NCBI GenBank assembly: GCA_025362915.1
Contig: JANYEU010000009.1
Location: 1 to 27,544, forward strand
Length of the DNA: 27,544 nucleotides
Direction: 5' to 3'
Origin: Chitinophagaceae bacterium
GTDB lineage: Bacteria; Bacteroidota; Bacteroidia; Chitinophagales; Chitinophagaceae
Positions 15,834 through 25,438 of the stretch are shown piece by piece; positions within the stretch are counted from its first letter, which is position 1, and each line of letters begins with the position of its first letter. The notes under the pieces were generated by a model, which did no database searches, was not told where the DNA came from, and was given only the letters and a program-made list of their open reading frames with translations. The position numbers and the translations under genes are program-made.

Positions 15834-16155
15834 GCTCTAACTACTGCTATGCCTGATACTTTCCAACCAAACGATATTATCAATCATTCATTCGTAAACC
15901 TAACGGCAACTGTGTAATTACTACGCAGGTTTCCGGTGGTTGGTTAACTGTGTATGTTACCAGTTGCTATTAGGTATACCATTTAATTCATTGCAACCGT
16001 AGTTCGTTATACTACGCCATGCTTTTTTCAACTGTCCCTCTCCACTACTTTCTGGGATTTATCTTATGATTGACATAAGAGGGTAATACTATACCCAAAC
16101 AGGCGTAGCTATGCACAAATAGTCCACAAATTAAATAGACATAAATAAAAAGAAC
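15834..16155 (+). other. Long leader region between the attenuator and susC
   Basis: About 320 bases with no gene-sized ORF. It holds a 6 bp stem CGTAGT/ACTACG (15998-16016) followed 6 bases later by six T residues (16023-16028), a weak candidate terminator. A 22-residue ORF at 15849-15917 has no support. Confidence 0.35.
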
Positions 16156-19100
16156 ATGAATCGAACAAACATTTACACACAACTTCTCATAGGCATTCTC
16201 CTCACTATACTCACAACGGGAGCTTATGCCCAAAACAATAACCTATCGCTTAATGGCAAGGTGATAGATGCCAAATACAAATTCCCATTGGCGGGTGCTA
16301 CCATACACATAAAGGGTACCACCCACGAAGTGGTGACAGATTTAAAGGGCGGCTTCCAATTTGTAACCGGGCAAAAAGTACCCGTAACCTATATAGTTAG
16401 TTACGTAGGTTATGAAACTGAAGAAGTATTGGTTACAGAGGCAACGCCCATTACCATAACCCTTAAAGAAGCTGCCAACCAATTGAATGATGTGGTTGTG
16501 ATAGGTTACGGTACTCAAAAACGCAAGGATGTTACCGGTTCAGTGGCATCTGTGCCAAAAGAAAACTTCAATCGTACAACGCCTTCTTTCGATAACCTAT
16601 TGCAAGGGGCTGTTGCCGGTGTGGCTGTATCATCCAGTTCCGGGCAGCCAGGTGCTACCGCCAGTATCAGGATACGTGGAGGCAATTCATTGAGTTTTGG
16701 TAACGATCCATTGTATGTGATAGATGGTTTTATCTATTACAATGACAATAACTTGGTAAATCTGCCTACAACTTCAGGAACAACAGTATCCGGGGTATCG
16801 TCAAATGGTCTTGCAACCATCAATCCAAGCGATATTGAAACAATAGACATCCTAAAAGATGCTGCCGCCACTGCCATTTATGGTAGCCGCGGTGCCAACG
16901 GTGTGGTAATCATCACTACTAAAAAAGGTACAAAGGGTTCAAACAATGTTAGCTACAGTGCATCTTATGGAACACAGCAAGTAGATAAAAAGGTTGATGT
17001 ATTGAATGGTAAACAATGGGCTAGCCTGTTTGATGATTTATATAAGGCAACGCCTACCATTCAGGCGGCACTTGCACCAAACAAAGCTTACATAGATTCA
17101 TTGGCTGCGGCAGGTTTCAATCAGGACTGGGCAGGGGCAGCACTAAAATCCAACTCAACCCAAAACCATCAGTTGAGCATTTATGGAGGGGATGAGAAAT
17201 CGAGGTACTCACTTTCTGGCAACTACTTTAATCAAGATGGCATTGTGTTAGGTACAGATTTCAAACGATATTCCGGAAGGTTCAACTATGAAAAGAATAT
17301 ATCAGCACGCCTAAAATTCAACTCAAGCATCTTTGGTAGCAGTACGGTTGAGGATAAGGTAACGGGCAGTTCTTTTAATGATCCTACAACCTACAGCAAT
17401 GCTTTCTCCTCGCTGTATATAGCCAATCCATTGCAAACTGCTTTCAATAAGGATGGCAGCTACAACACCACCTTTCAACCCATATTAAACTCTACCACCA
17501 ACATCATAAATACGGTATCTAAAACAGATAACCCATTGCAGGACATTGCATCTACCACTAACCAGACCAAGATAAACAGGGTTCTTGGTAACTTTTCTGC
17601 GGTCTATAAGATTATAGAGGGGCTTGAGTTTAAAACAACTGCCGGTGCAGACATCCTCAATACCAAGTTGAACTATTATGCGCCATCCTACACAAATGCA
17701 GGAAATGGTAGTGGCAAGACACCTGGTTATGGTTCTGTGGCAACAATAAGTTATTGGAGTTGGCTGAATGAAAACACATTGACTTACGATTTCAAGGTTA
17801 ACAAAAACTATTTTAACCTATTGGCCGGTTACACAACGCAATACCAAAAGGTTGAAAACCTTATTGCCACTGCACAAACATTTATCTCTGATGGTACTGG
17901 ATATAATAACCTTTCTTACGGTGCTGCCAGACCTGCCACCGGCACGGGCGAATCGTTGCAAACCCGTAATTCATGGTTGGGTCGTGCAAATTATTCATTC
18001 GATCATAAATATAACTTCTCCCTTTCTGGAAGATACGATGGGGCTTCTCCGCTAGGAACCAATAAGAAATGGGGCTTCTTCCCTGCCGTTGGCTTTTCTT
18101 GGAATGCATCGGACGAGGCTTTCCTGAAGAAATATGACAATACATTGAGTAACCTAAAAGTTAGGTTAAGTGCGGGTAGGGTAGGTAATTCAAACTTCCC
18201 AGCTTATGGTTCGCTGCAAACACTGGCCAGTTATGGTTATTACATAGGTACAGGGTCTAATGGAAACATTGGTTTGGCGCCGAACAGCCCTGCAAACCCA
18301 GACCTTTCTTGGGAAACAACCACACAATACAATGGGGGTGTGGATATAGGATTTCTTAAGAACAGAATAAGCCTTACTGCCGATGTGTATTATAAAAAGA
18401 CGACTGATTTATATGTGAGTGGTGGCGGATTGATACCATTGTCCACAGGGTATTCCACTGTTGCCAAGAACATCGGTAGCTTGGAGAATAAAGGCTTGGA
18501 ATTGACATTGACAACCGACAACATCAAGACCAAAGATTTCTCTTGGAAATCGACCATCATCTATGCCACCAACCAAAGTACCATACTTACCTTGGCCCTA
18601 CACAATCATTCCAACCTACGGCACCTACTGGTCAGGTATCGCCGGTTATTGTTAAGGTTGGCTTGCCAGTTGGAACTTTTTGGGGTTATAGTACGGCAGG
18701 ATTGCTGACTACCGCCGATGTTTATGGTGCAAACCCTGCCCCTAAACTCGCAGGCGTTTCGCAAGTGACAGGCGATAGAAAGTACTTACATGGAAACGGA
18801 TTGACCGGTGCAACCATCAACGCTGCCGATAAGCATAGCCTTGGCAGTGCGCAACCTAAGTTTACTGCAAGCTTCAACAATACCCTTGTTTACAAAAAAT
18901 TCGACCTTTCTTTTTCCTTCCAAGGGTCATTTGGCAACAAGATATTCAACCTGTTAGAGCAACAACTAGAAAAGACAACACCAAGTACAAACGTTTCTGC
19001 CTTTGCCTTGGATAGATGGGATTCCATTGCCAACCCTAAAGGAAAGTTCCAGAAGGTTACCAATTCTCCTGTAATGCAAGTGGAAGATACGTATGTGGAA

Positions 19101-19349
19101 GATGGTTTATACATACGTTTAAAGTCGCTAACACTGGGCTACAACTTCCCTACTGCCATAGCCGAAAAGATATTCGCCAAGCAAATACGCTTCTATGTAT
19201 CTGCACAGAACCTTTTGACCATCACCAACTATAGGGGGCAGGATCCAGAAGCCAACTTCTACGATCAGAATAACCTAACTCCAGGTGTTGACTTGGGCGT
19301 GTATCCACGTTACAAAACATTCTTGGCAGGAATAAATGTCACCTTCTAA
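16156..19349 (+). pseudogene. susC: SusC/RagA-type TonB-linked outer membrane transporter, frameshifted
   Basis: Signal peptide (residues 1-26), a carboxypeptidase-regulatory-like domain (about 30-105: LNGKVIDAKYKFPLAGATI), the SusC signature DVVVIGYGTQKRKDVTGSVA, a TonB plug (IRIRGGNSL, DPLYVIDG, ILKDAAATAIYGSRGANGVV) and a beta-barrel ending INVTF. The reading frame breaks near 18594: the sequence TTGGCCCTACA lacks one G needed to read LTLGPTQSFQ. Restoring it joins both parts into about 1064 residues, a normal SusC length. Remarkably there are only 2 Met (one the start) and 0 Cys. It imports an oligomeric or complex nutrient together with SusD. With a sulfatase downstream, a sulfated substrate is likely. 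The lesion may be real or a sequence error. Confidence 0.88.
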
Positions 19350-19358
19350 TCCGTACCA

Positions 19359-19392
19359 AACCCTTATAGGGGCTAAAAGCCCTATGAGGGTT
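19359..19392 (+). promoter_or_regulatory. GC-rich hairpin between susC and susD
   Basis: AACCCTTATAGGGGCT pairs with AGCCCTATGAGGGTT around a loop of 3 bases, with one G-U pair and one bulge. No U-run follows. It could tune the SusC to SusD ratio or stabilise the mRNA end. Confidence 0.5.
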
Positions 19393-19434
19393 AGATAAAA
19401 AAACAATCATTTTAATCACTTAATCACACTCATA

Positions 19435-21027
19435 ATGAATAAAATAATAATAGCATCCGCAATAGGTTTAGCAGCACTTGGCTTGTTTTCTTCGTGCAAT
19501 AAACTGGATGAAAAGCCAGCAGGTCTGCTTACATCCAACAATTTCTATACAACACAATCAGAAGCCATTGCCGCCGTTACGGCAGTGTATAGCACCCTCA
19601 CTACCGATCAGCTAAACGACTTCCCTTTTTACGGTCGTCAACTAAATCTGCTTGTAGATAACCCAAGTGACAATCAAGTGTATAGCCCTTCTAACACAAA
19701 CCCTGACGTTCGGGCACTTGGAACGGCAACGTATGCCACACAGAACAGTAGGATACAAAAAATATACACACAGTTGTATTGGGGGATTAACAAGGCAAAC
19801 ATTGCCATAGATAAGATTGCAACCATACCTGCATCTGCCTTTGATGATGCCACACACTCCAAGGCAAACCTTATCAATGAGGCCAAGTTTATCCGTGCAT
19901 TGGATTACTTTAACCTGATTCGTTTATATGGCCCTGTACCGTTGGTGCTACACGACATCACTTCATTGGATTTATCTACATTGAAAGTGAATAGAGCCCC
20001 AAAGGATTCGGTTTACAAGCAAATCATTTCCGATTTAACAGATGCCACTACCCTACCTACCACTTATGGAAGTGCCGATGTAGGCAGGGCAACAAGTGGT
20101 GCCGCACACGCCTTGCTTGCCAAGGTATATGTTACCCATCAGGATTGGACAACTGCCAAAACCGAATTGGAAAAGGTAATTACAGCAGGAACTGCGGGTT
20201 TCTCTGGGGCTAACTTTACAGGAAACTATGGGTACGATTTGTTCAGCAACTTTAGTGATGCTTTTCAGGCGGCTACCAAAAATGGCAAGGAACACATTTT
20301 CTCTGCACAGTTTAATGGTACCGTTGGTGGCTTCACCAGTAGCAATACCATCAGTTCTTTCACTTGGGCAACTTCTGCGTACACAGCAGATATACCTTCA
20401 GATGCCAGTGTGGTAGAAGGGCTATATAGCATTAACGACCAACGCCGTAGTGCAACTTTCTACGATTCATTATTTAATCAGTCAACAAAGAAATGGGTTA
20501 AATGGCCTCAGTATAATTTCTTAAAGTTTGTTGACCAAAGCACTGGCATTACCACTGCCCTTGCCAGCAACCAAGGTGCAAACAGCAAGCTTAACTTCCC
20601 CGTAATACGTTATGTAGAAGTATTGCTTTTGTATGCAGAAGTATTGAATGAACTAAATGGCGGCCCTACTCCAGATGCGTACAATGCCATCAATATTGTT
20701 AGGGGACGCGCTTTCAACACCTATACTGCTAATGGTAACTACACCAATCACGCTTTCGATTTGGCTGGACTAAACCAAGCAGATTTTCGCGATTCTGTCT
20801 TTACAGAGCGTAGAAGGGAGTTCATACAAGAGTCGCAACGCTGGTTCGATTTGGTACGCAGGACAGATAAAGGCCCGGGACAGTATTACCTGAATGCAGT
20901 GCATGCCATGCCTGGTAACCCTAAGGCAGCGGCTACTTTAAAGGATACCTTATTCCCGATACCACAGGTGGAAATTGATTTGTACGGAGGCACCAATGCA
21001 AACTTCACGCAGAACGCAGGATGGTAA
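19435..21027 (+). CDS. susD: SusD/RagB family outer membrane lipoprotein
   Basis: A 530-residue substrate-binding lipoprotein that caps its SusC transporter. Lipobox LFSSC with the lipid-bearing C21. The N-terminal SusD-like domain (TTQSEAIAAVTAVYSTL, YTQLYWGINKANIAIDKI, NEAKFIRALDYFNLIRLYGPVPLV) contains TPR-like helices. The C-terminal RagB/SusD domain has FPVIRYVEVLLLYAEVLNELNG, NIVRGRAF, ERRREFIQESQRWFDLVR and a typical end, LFPIPQVEIDL ... FTQNAGW. The gene is intact, 85 bp after susC. Sulfur amino acids are almost absent: 2 Met and the lipobox Cys only. Ligand unknown; the downstream sulfatase suggests a sulfate ester. Confidence 0.93.
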   Translation: MNKIIIASAIGLAALGLFSSCNKLDEKPAGLLTSNNFYTTQSEAIAAVTAVYSTLTTDQLNDFPFYGRQLNLLVDNPSDNQVYSPSNTNPDVRALGTATYATQNSRIQKIYTQLYWGINKANIAIDKIATIPASAFDDATHSKANLINEAKFIRALDYFNLIRLYGPVPLVLHDITSLDLSTLKVNRAPKDSVYKQIISDLTDATTLPTTYGSADVGRATSGAAHALLAKVYVTHQDWTTAKTELEKVITAGTAGFSGANFTGNYGYDLFSNFSDAFQAATKNGKEHIFSAQFNGTVGGFTSSNTISSFTWATSAYTADIPSDASVVEGLYSINDQRRSATFYDSLFNQSTKKWVKWPQYNFLKFVDQSTGITTALASNQGANSKLNFPVIRYVEVLLLYAEVLNELNGGPTPDAYNAINIVRGRAFNTYTANGNYTNHAFDLAGLNQADFRDSVFTERRREFIQESQRWFDLVRRTDKGPGQYYLNAVHAMPGNPKAAATLKDTLFPIPQVEIDLYGGTNANFTQNAGW

Positions 21028-21112
21028 ACCCCAACCCCTAAAGGGGCTATGTACACCAACAACACTAAGTTGTTCTAAAAAATAGAAAATATGTTCTATG
21101 AAATAGGTTACA

Positions 21113-21153
21113 AGTTTCAGGATACCAGTTACCAATACTGGTATCTTGAAACT
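21113..21153. repeat. Long hairpin in the susD-sulfatase gap
   Basis: AGTTTCAGGATACCAGT and ACTGGTATCTTGAAACT form 17 bp arms with one mismatch around a 7-base loop. Such GGTTACAAGTTTCAGG-type elements are common Bacteroidota intergenic repeats. Nearby are two small palindromes, CCCCTAAAGGGG after susD and CCCCTTAAGGGG before the sulfatase. None has a following U-run. Confidence 0.6.
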
Positions 21154-21271
21154 GGAAACCAGCAACCATAGACAATTTTTACAAACAAACGGATTTACGA
21201 TAATCAGCGTCCAAGAAGCCCCTTAAGGGGGCAGGGGGCAATCAATTTAAGCAACAAATAAAACAATCAAT

Positions 21272-23128
21272 ATGTACAAAAAAGCAATTACGGTATCGGC
21301 ATTTTTAGCCATGGGTGCAGCGGCACTACATGCACAGACACAGCCTTTTAATGGCATTATCGGCAAGACATGAAAGGACTCCAAGGCAGATTGGCCAGAA
21401 CTTCCTAAGGCACCAAAGGGTGCGCCGAATGTAGTATGGATACTGTTGGATGATGTAGGCTTTGGGGCTTCCAGCACGTTTGGTGGATTGATACAGACGC
21501 CTACGTTTGACAGCCTTGCCAACAATGGTTTGCGCTATACCAACTTCCACACTTGCGCCATCTGTGCACCTACCCGTGCAGCGTTGTTGACGGGGCGGAA
21601 TAGTGGTGCCGTACACGAAAGTGGCTTCTCGCACATTGGTGCATCAGCTGGCTTCCCCGGTTGGGATGGTCGTTTGCCTTCAACGGCAGGAACGATTGCC
21701 GAGGTATTGCGCGACAATGGTTATAACACTTTCGCCGTTGGTAAATATGGCGTTACACCCGATGAAGAAGCAACTGATGCTGGTCCTTTCGATCATTGGC
21801 CTACCGGAAAAGGCTTCGACCATTTCTTTGGTTTCCTGGGTTCACAGACAGATCAATACAAGCCTGACCTTGTGGAAGACCAAGCCCATGTAAAGCCTGA
21901 TGGAAGGCACCTGAACGAGCAGATTACCGATAAGGCTATCACTTATATCGACCGTCAAAAGAAGGCTGCACCAAATAAACCATTCTTCTTGTATTATTCA
22001 CCAGGGGCTGTTCATGCACCGCACCAAGTGAGTGCCGAATGGAGCAATTTGTATAAAGGAAAGTTTGATGCTGGTTGGGATGCTTATCGCGAAGCAACCT
22101 TCGAAAACCAAAAGAAATTGGGTGTAATACCTGCCAATGCGGTATTGCCAGCACGTAACCAAGATGTAAAGGCATGGGAAACCTTATCGCCAGAAGAGAA
22201 GAAACTATACGCCCGCTTTATGGAGGTATATGCTGGTTACCTAACCTATACCGATCATGAGATTGGGCTGGTAATCAATCACCTAAAAGAAATAAAGCAA
22301 TTGGATAACACATTGATCTTCGTAATCATTGGTGATAATGGCGCTAGCAAAGAAGGTACTGACAATGGGGTGGTTGAGCGTTCGGCCTATGGCAAACAAG
22401 TAACGGCGCAACAGCATATTCAAGAAAACTTAGATAGGATTGGTGAAATTGGTACGGCATTGGGCAACGAAACAAACTATCCATTGGGCTGGGCTCAGGC
22501 TACCAACACACCTTTTAAACTATGGAAGCAGGATGCAAATGCAGAGGGTGGCACACACAATCCGTTGATTGTATTTTATCCTAAGGGCATAAAAGAAAAG
22601 GGTGGAATACGCAACCAATATGGGCATGTGATAGACGTATTGCCTACCACATTGGAGTTTATTGGCGGTAATATCCCCGCAGAGATACGTGGCATAAAAC
22701 AACAGGAAGTGCAGGGAACCTCTTTGGCTTATTCGTTCGAAAATGCCGCCGCACCTTCCCGCCACACGCTTCAGCATTACTACATTTTTGGCAACCGATC
22801 CATCTATAAGGATGGTTGGAAGGCAGAGGCGGCGCACCACCCAGACTTTATAGACTTTGCAAAGTATCAATCGGCAGGGCAGCCAATACCTGACGGTGAT
22901 TTTGAAAAAGATACATGGGAACTGTATAACCTGACCGAGGATTTTAGCGAGAACAATAACCTGGCAGCCAAGTACCCAGAGAAATTGGCAGAGTTGAAGA
23001 AGGTATTTGATGAGCAAGCCAAGAAAAATAACCTGTATCCTTTTATTGATTGGTCGGATGTGTTTAAGGGACGTACGCTAAAGGCAGGTACAAAGAATTT
23101 TTTAGAGGCTAGAAGTGAAAGGAAATAA
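21272..23128 (+). pseudogene. Arylsulfatase (type I, Cys-type), with an in-frame TGA at codon 34
   Basis: From the ATG at 21272 a signal peptide (ending ALHAQTQ) is followed in the same frame by a TGA at 21371-21373 (codon 34). The frame then continues open to 23128, about 618 residues in total. The sulfatase signature A-I-C98-A-P-T-R102-AALLTG is intact, where C98 would become formylglycine. Metal-site motifs LLDDVGFG and GDNGAS and the GKYG segment are present. It hydrolyses sulfate esters, probably outside the cytoplasm. Only 3 Met and 2 Cys occur. The next usable start would remove the signal peptide and, if it lies past residue 58, the metal-binding DD. A formylglycine-generating enzyme begins at 27049. 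The TGA may be a true nonsense mutation or a sequence error. Confidence 0.85.
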
Positions 23129-23207
23129 TGCTTTGCAATACAGATTGCCTCGTGGCTATCAATGACGTTCTTTGAGTTTGTATGTATGTTTAGAAAATCG
23201 GGGTGTC

Positions 23208-23292
23208 ACCCTGAGCCTGTCGAAGGGTAGAAAATTGTACAATCTCATTAAAGGATATAAGTAAGTCGCTTGCCCTTCGACAGGCTCAGGGT
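23208..23292. repeat. REP-like inverted repeat with 20 bp perfect arms
   Basis: ACCCTGAGCCTGTCGAAGGG (23208-23227) and its exact complement CCCTTCGACAGGCTCAGGGT (23273-23292) flank a 45 bp spacer. AATGACGTTCTTT occurs as a direct repeat on both outer sides (near 23161 and 23328). This TTCGACAGGCTCAGGGT repeat is widespread between genes in many bacteria. It may end the sulfatase transcript. Confidence 0.8.
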
Positions 23293-23536
23293 AACAATCT
23301 TGTCGTTTGTTGGGATAGAACACTCGCAATGACGTTCTTTAGGTTCTAAATACATTTAATATAAAGTAGCTGATAATCATTATAAAATGATTATTAATAG
23401 AAATAGCTTAATTAATAAAAGAATGATTGCCAACATCATTACAAAGGAGATAAACGGCAGTCATTCCTTAAAAGTTCTTTACATAAAGCAGGCATTTTGC
23501 AAGGATGTTCACACGTCATTTGAAATGAAATAAATG

Positions 23537-23704
23537 ATTTGCTGCCAGTGGGGTTTCCCCTTTGGGTCGAAAACGTTGATTTGCTGGCAGTGGGGTTCCT
23601 CCATGACAGCAAATGAACTGATTTGCTGCCAGTGGGGTTCCTCCATGGCAGCAAATCAGAGTTTTCGACCCAAAGGGGAAACCCCACTGGCAGCAAATTA
23701 TTTT
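23537..23704. repeat. Eight 21-bp-phased units forming a composite palindrome
   Basis: ATTTGCTGCCAGTGGGGTT begins at 23537, 23579 and 23621, exactly every 42 bp. The first copy with its tail (23537-23574) is a perfect 38-base inverted repeat of 23661-23698. The inner copies are themselves hairpins (ATTTGCTGCCA ... TGGCAGCAAAT). Dividing the stretch into eight 21-mers shows alternating orientation. Both strands stay open because 21 is a multiple of 3, but the translations (ICCQWGSSMAAN, RNPTGSKS) are repeat products, not genes. No function is known. Confidence 0.85.
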
Positions 23705-23801
23705 TTACGCCTGAAACAAGGTATTGGTTGGGCAATAAATAAGCAAAAAGAATACAACAGCCTCTACGTATGGAGGTAAAACACACGTAAAACACACAAA
23801 T

Positions 23802-23924
23802 ATGATAACACTTCAAGACATCATCATCATCAGTAAAAAGATATTGGTAGGCATCATCGCCACCATCGTTCCGTTGGTAATACTAGCAGGGGGACTCTTA
23901 TTGATAACAAGATTTTTTCATTAA
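23802..23924 (+). CDS. Small single-pass membrane protein (40 residues)
   Basis: ATG at 23802, TAA at 23922-23924. After a short polar start with four consecutive isoleucines (QDIIIISKK) comes a strong membrane segment (LVGIIATIVPLVILAGGLLLITRFFH). It ends 15 bp before the hydroxylase gene, in the same direction, suggesting co-transcription and perhaps a partner role. I do not recognise a family. Confidence 0.5.
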   Translation: MITLQDIIIISKKILVGIIATIVPLVILAGGLLLITRFFH

Positions 23925-23939
23925 TAAAACAAAAAAGAA

Positions 23940-25007
23940 ATGGCACTGGACAACACACTATTAAAAAAGATAAGCAAGGACTTAGGCATAAGCCTCATTA
24001 TCTACCTGCTACCGATATTGGCATTGGCATTGGTAGCCTACTTTCACTTTACGGGCGAAACACCTTGGCTTAATGCCCCAAAAACACAATCGGCAAATGC
24101 ACCACACTTCCTGAAGTTCATAGAACCTAGTTTTCAAAACTTGAGCAAATGGGGCTTTTATGTAATCACCATCCTATTAGGCATCGTAGAATTTGCTTTT
24201 GGATTGTATGACAACAAATGGACAAAGAGCAAGCGGAAGATTGACATCGTTTGCTTGGTGGCACCAAAATTATTGTTGCCACCGGTAACGGGTTGGTTCA
24301 CCCTGACCGTGTTGCCTTACCTGTTGCCACATTCGGCCAATATCTTTACGTGGGTACCTTTTTGGGGTGGCTTCTTCCTCATTGCCATCGCCGATGATTT
24401 GACGCAATATTGGTATCATCGCCTGCACCATCAGTTGCCTTTGTTGTGGCGTTTCCACCGCACGCACCATTCTGCGCCTTACATGGGCATGGCAATGGCA
24501 AGCAGGCAAAACTTCATCTATACCGTATTCTTTTCGCAGATATACCTTACTGCCACGCTCGTTTATCTGGGCTTGGGCTACTCGGCACTGTTTGTTGTGG
24601 TATTGAAATCATTGATTACCCTAGCCGCACACTCGAGCATTGCGTGGGATAAGCCGTTTTATAAATACAAGGCATTGCAACCTTTTGCTTGGGTATTGGA
24701 ACGACTTATCTCCACCCCTGCCACCCACCATGCACATCACGCAGATACTACCGACGATGGCATAGGGCATTACAAAGGCAACTTTGGTAATATGTTTTTT
24801 ATATGGGATGTGATATTTAAAACGGGCATCATCACCAGACAATTCCCTGCCGGTTATGGGTTAAAACATTACAAGCAAGAAGAGTGGTATGCACAGTTCC
24901 TGTGGCCGATATTCAAGTCGAAGAAGGAAGGCAGCGAGCTGGCAAAAGATGGTCCTGTAGTAGGCGATGAAGTGGAGGAGTATGAGGAGGAATTGAGGTT
25001 GGCGTAG
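23940..25007 (+). CDS. Fatty acid hydroxylase / sterol desaturase family protein (second copy)
   Basis: A 355-residue di-iron membrane protein with histidine boxes H160RLHH164, H173RTHH177 and H263HAHH267, H231 between them, and about five membrane segments. It differs clearly from the family member at 14210 and is not a recent duplicate. The C-terminal 40 residues are acidic and soluble (VGDEVEEYEEEL). It probably modifies a lipid using O2; the substrate is unknown. The ATG at 23940 is preceded by an A-rich stretch, the usual Bacteroidota start context. It lies after the 40-residue membrane peptide and converges on the toxin-antitoxin genes. Confidence 0.87.
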   Translation: MALDNTLLKKISKDLGISLIIYLLPILALALVAYFHFTGETPWLNAPKTQSANAPHFLKFIEPSFQNLSKWGFYVITILLGIVEFAFGLYDNKWTKSKRKIDIVCLVAPKLLLPPVTGWFTLTVLPYLLPHSANIFTWVPFWGGFFLIAIADDLTQYWYHRLHHQLPLLWRFHRTHHSAPYMGMAMASRQNFIYTVFFSQIYLTATLVYLGLGYSALFVVVLKSLITLAAHSSIAWDKPFYKYKALQPFAWVLERLISTPATHHAHHADTTDDGIGHYKGNFGNMFFIWDVIFKTGIITRQFPAGYGLKHYKQEEWYAQFLWPIFKSKKEGSELAKDGPVVGDEVEEYEEELRLA

Positions 25008-25044
25008 GGACTAACCACAAGATACACAAAAATCCTTCACAAGG

Positions 25045-25082
25045 CACACAAGGATTATATAGTAGGTTATAATCCTTGTGTG
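25045..25082. terminator. Bidirectional terminator-like hairpin
   Basis: CACACAAGGATTATA (25045-25059) and TATAATCCTTGTGTG (25068-25082) form 15 bp perfect arms with an 8-base loop, between convergent genes. U-runs are weak, so it may act as an mRNA-end hairpin or Bacteroidota intergenic repeat rather than a classic intrinsic terminator. Confidence 0.6.
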
Positions 25083-25111
25083 TCTTATAAAGTAGTTAAA
25101 GGAGAATATTC

Positions 25112-25438
25112 TTAGATAGATATTTCTGAAATCTTGGGAATCGTGTGATTGTTTAGTAGGGTTTCTACCTTTTCAATAAATGGCTGGAGCGTTTGATGCT
25201 TGTTATTGGTAGCTAATAAAACAATGAACTTCAAATCGAATTTATGAATGCTTTGTTGATGAATAAGGTTTTTATCAATGGTAAGAAAGATGTCAAATCC
25301 ATGGAAAGTAGCAAGCCCAAGCAACTCGCCATTCTTCTTTCCAAGCCATCCCAGGTCTTTGACAGTAAATATCTCGAAACCTTCGCCGAAATTATACTTC
25401 AATTTGGTAGGCAAGTTTTCATCAAGCAAAATTTTCAT
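25112..25438 (-). CDS. DUF5615 PIN-like toxin
   Basis: A 108-residue protein that starts MKILLDENLPTKL and has TVKDLGWLGKKNGELLGLA and the acidic motif FLTIDKNL, the pattern of DUF5615 PIN-like proteins, predicted ribonucleases of toxin-antitoxin systems. The acidic residues D6 and E7 and the D of TIDKN would be the metal-binding site. Its ATG at 25438 overlaps the DUF433 gene by 17 bp, indicating translational coupling. Full length for the family. The RNA target is unknown. Confidence 0.85.
   Translation of the reverse strand: MKILLDENLPTKLKYNFGEGFEIFTVKDLGWLGKKNGELLGLATFHGFDIFLTIDKNLIHQQSIHKFDLKFIVLLATNNKHQTLQPFIEKVETLLNNHTIPKISEISI

Noticed and set aside
15849..15917. 22-residue ORF in the susC leader region
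   Set aside because: No Cys run, no recognisable features and no supporting start signal.
21371..21373. Selenocysteine or recoded TGA in the sulfatase
   Set aside because: No SECIS-like hairpin seen directly after it, the position is not catalytic, and TGA serves as a stop elsewhere in the window (fixH).
23439..23816. ORFs on both strands through the 21-bp array (81 residues plus, 125 residues minus)
   Set aside because: Their sequences are translations of the repeat, open because 21 is a multiple of 3. No domain or start context supports them.
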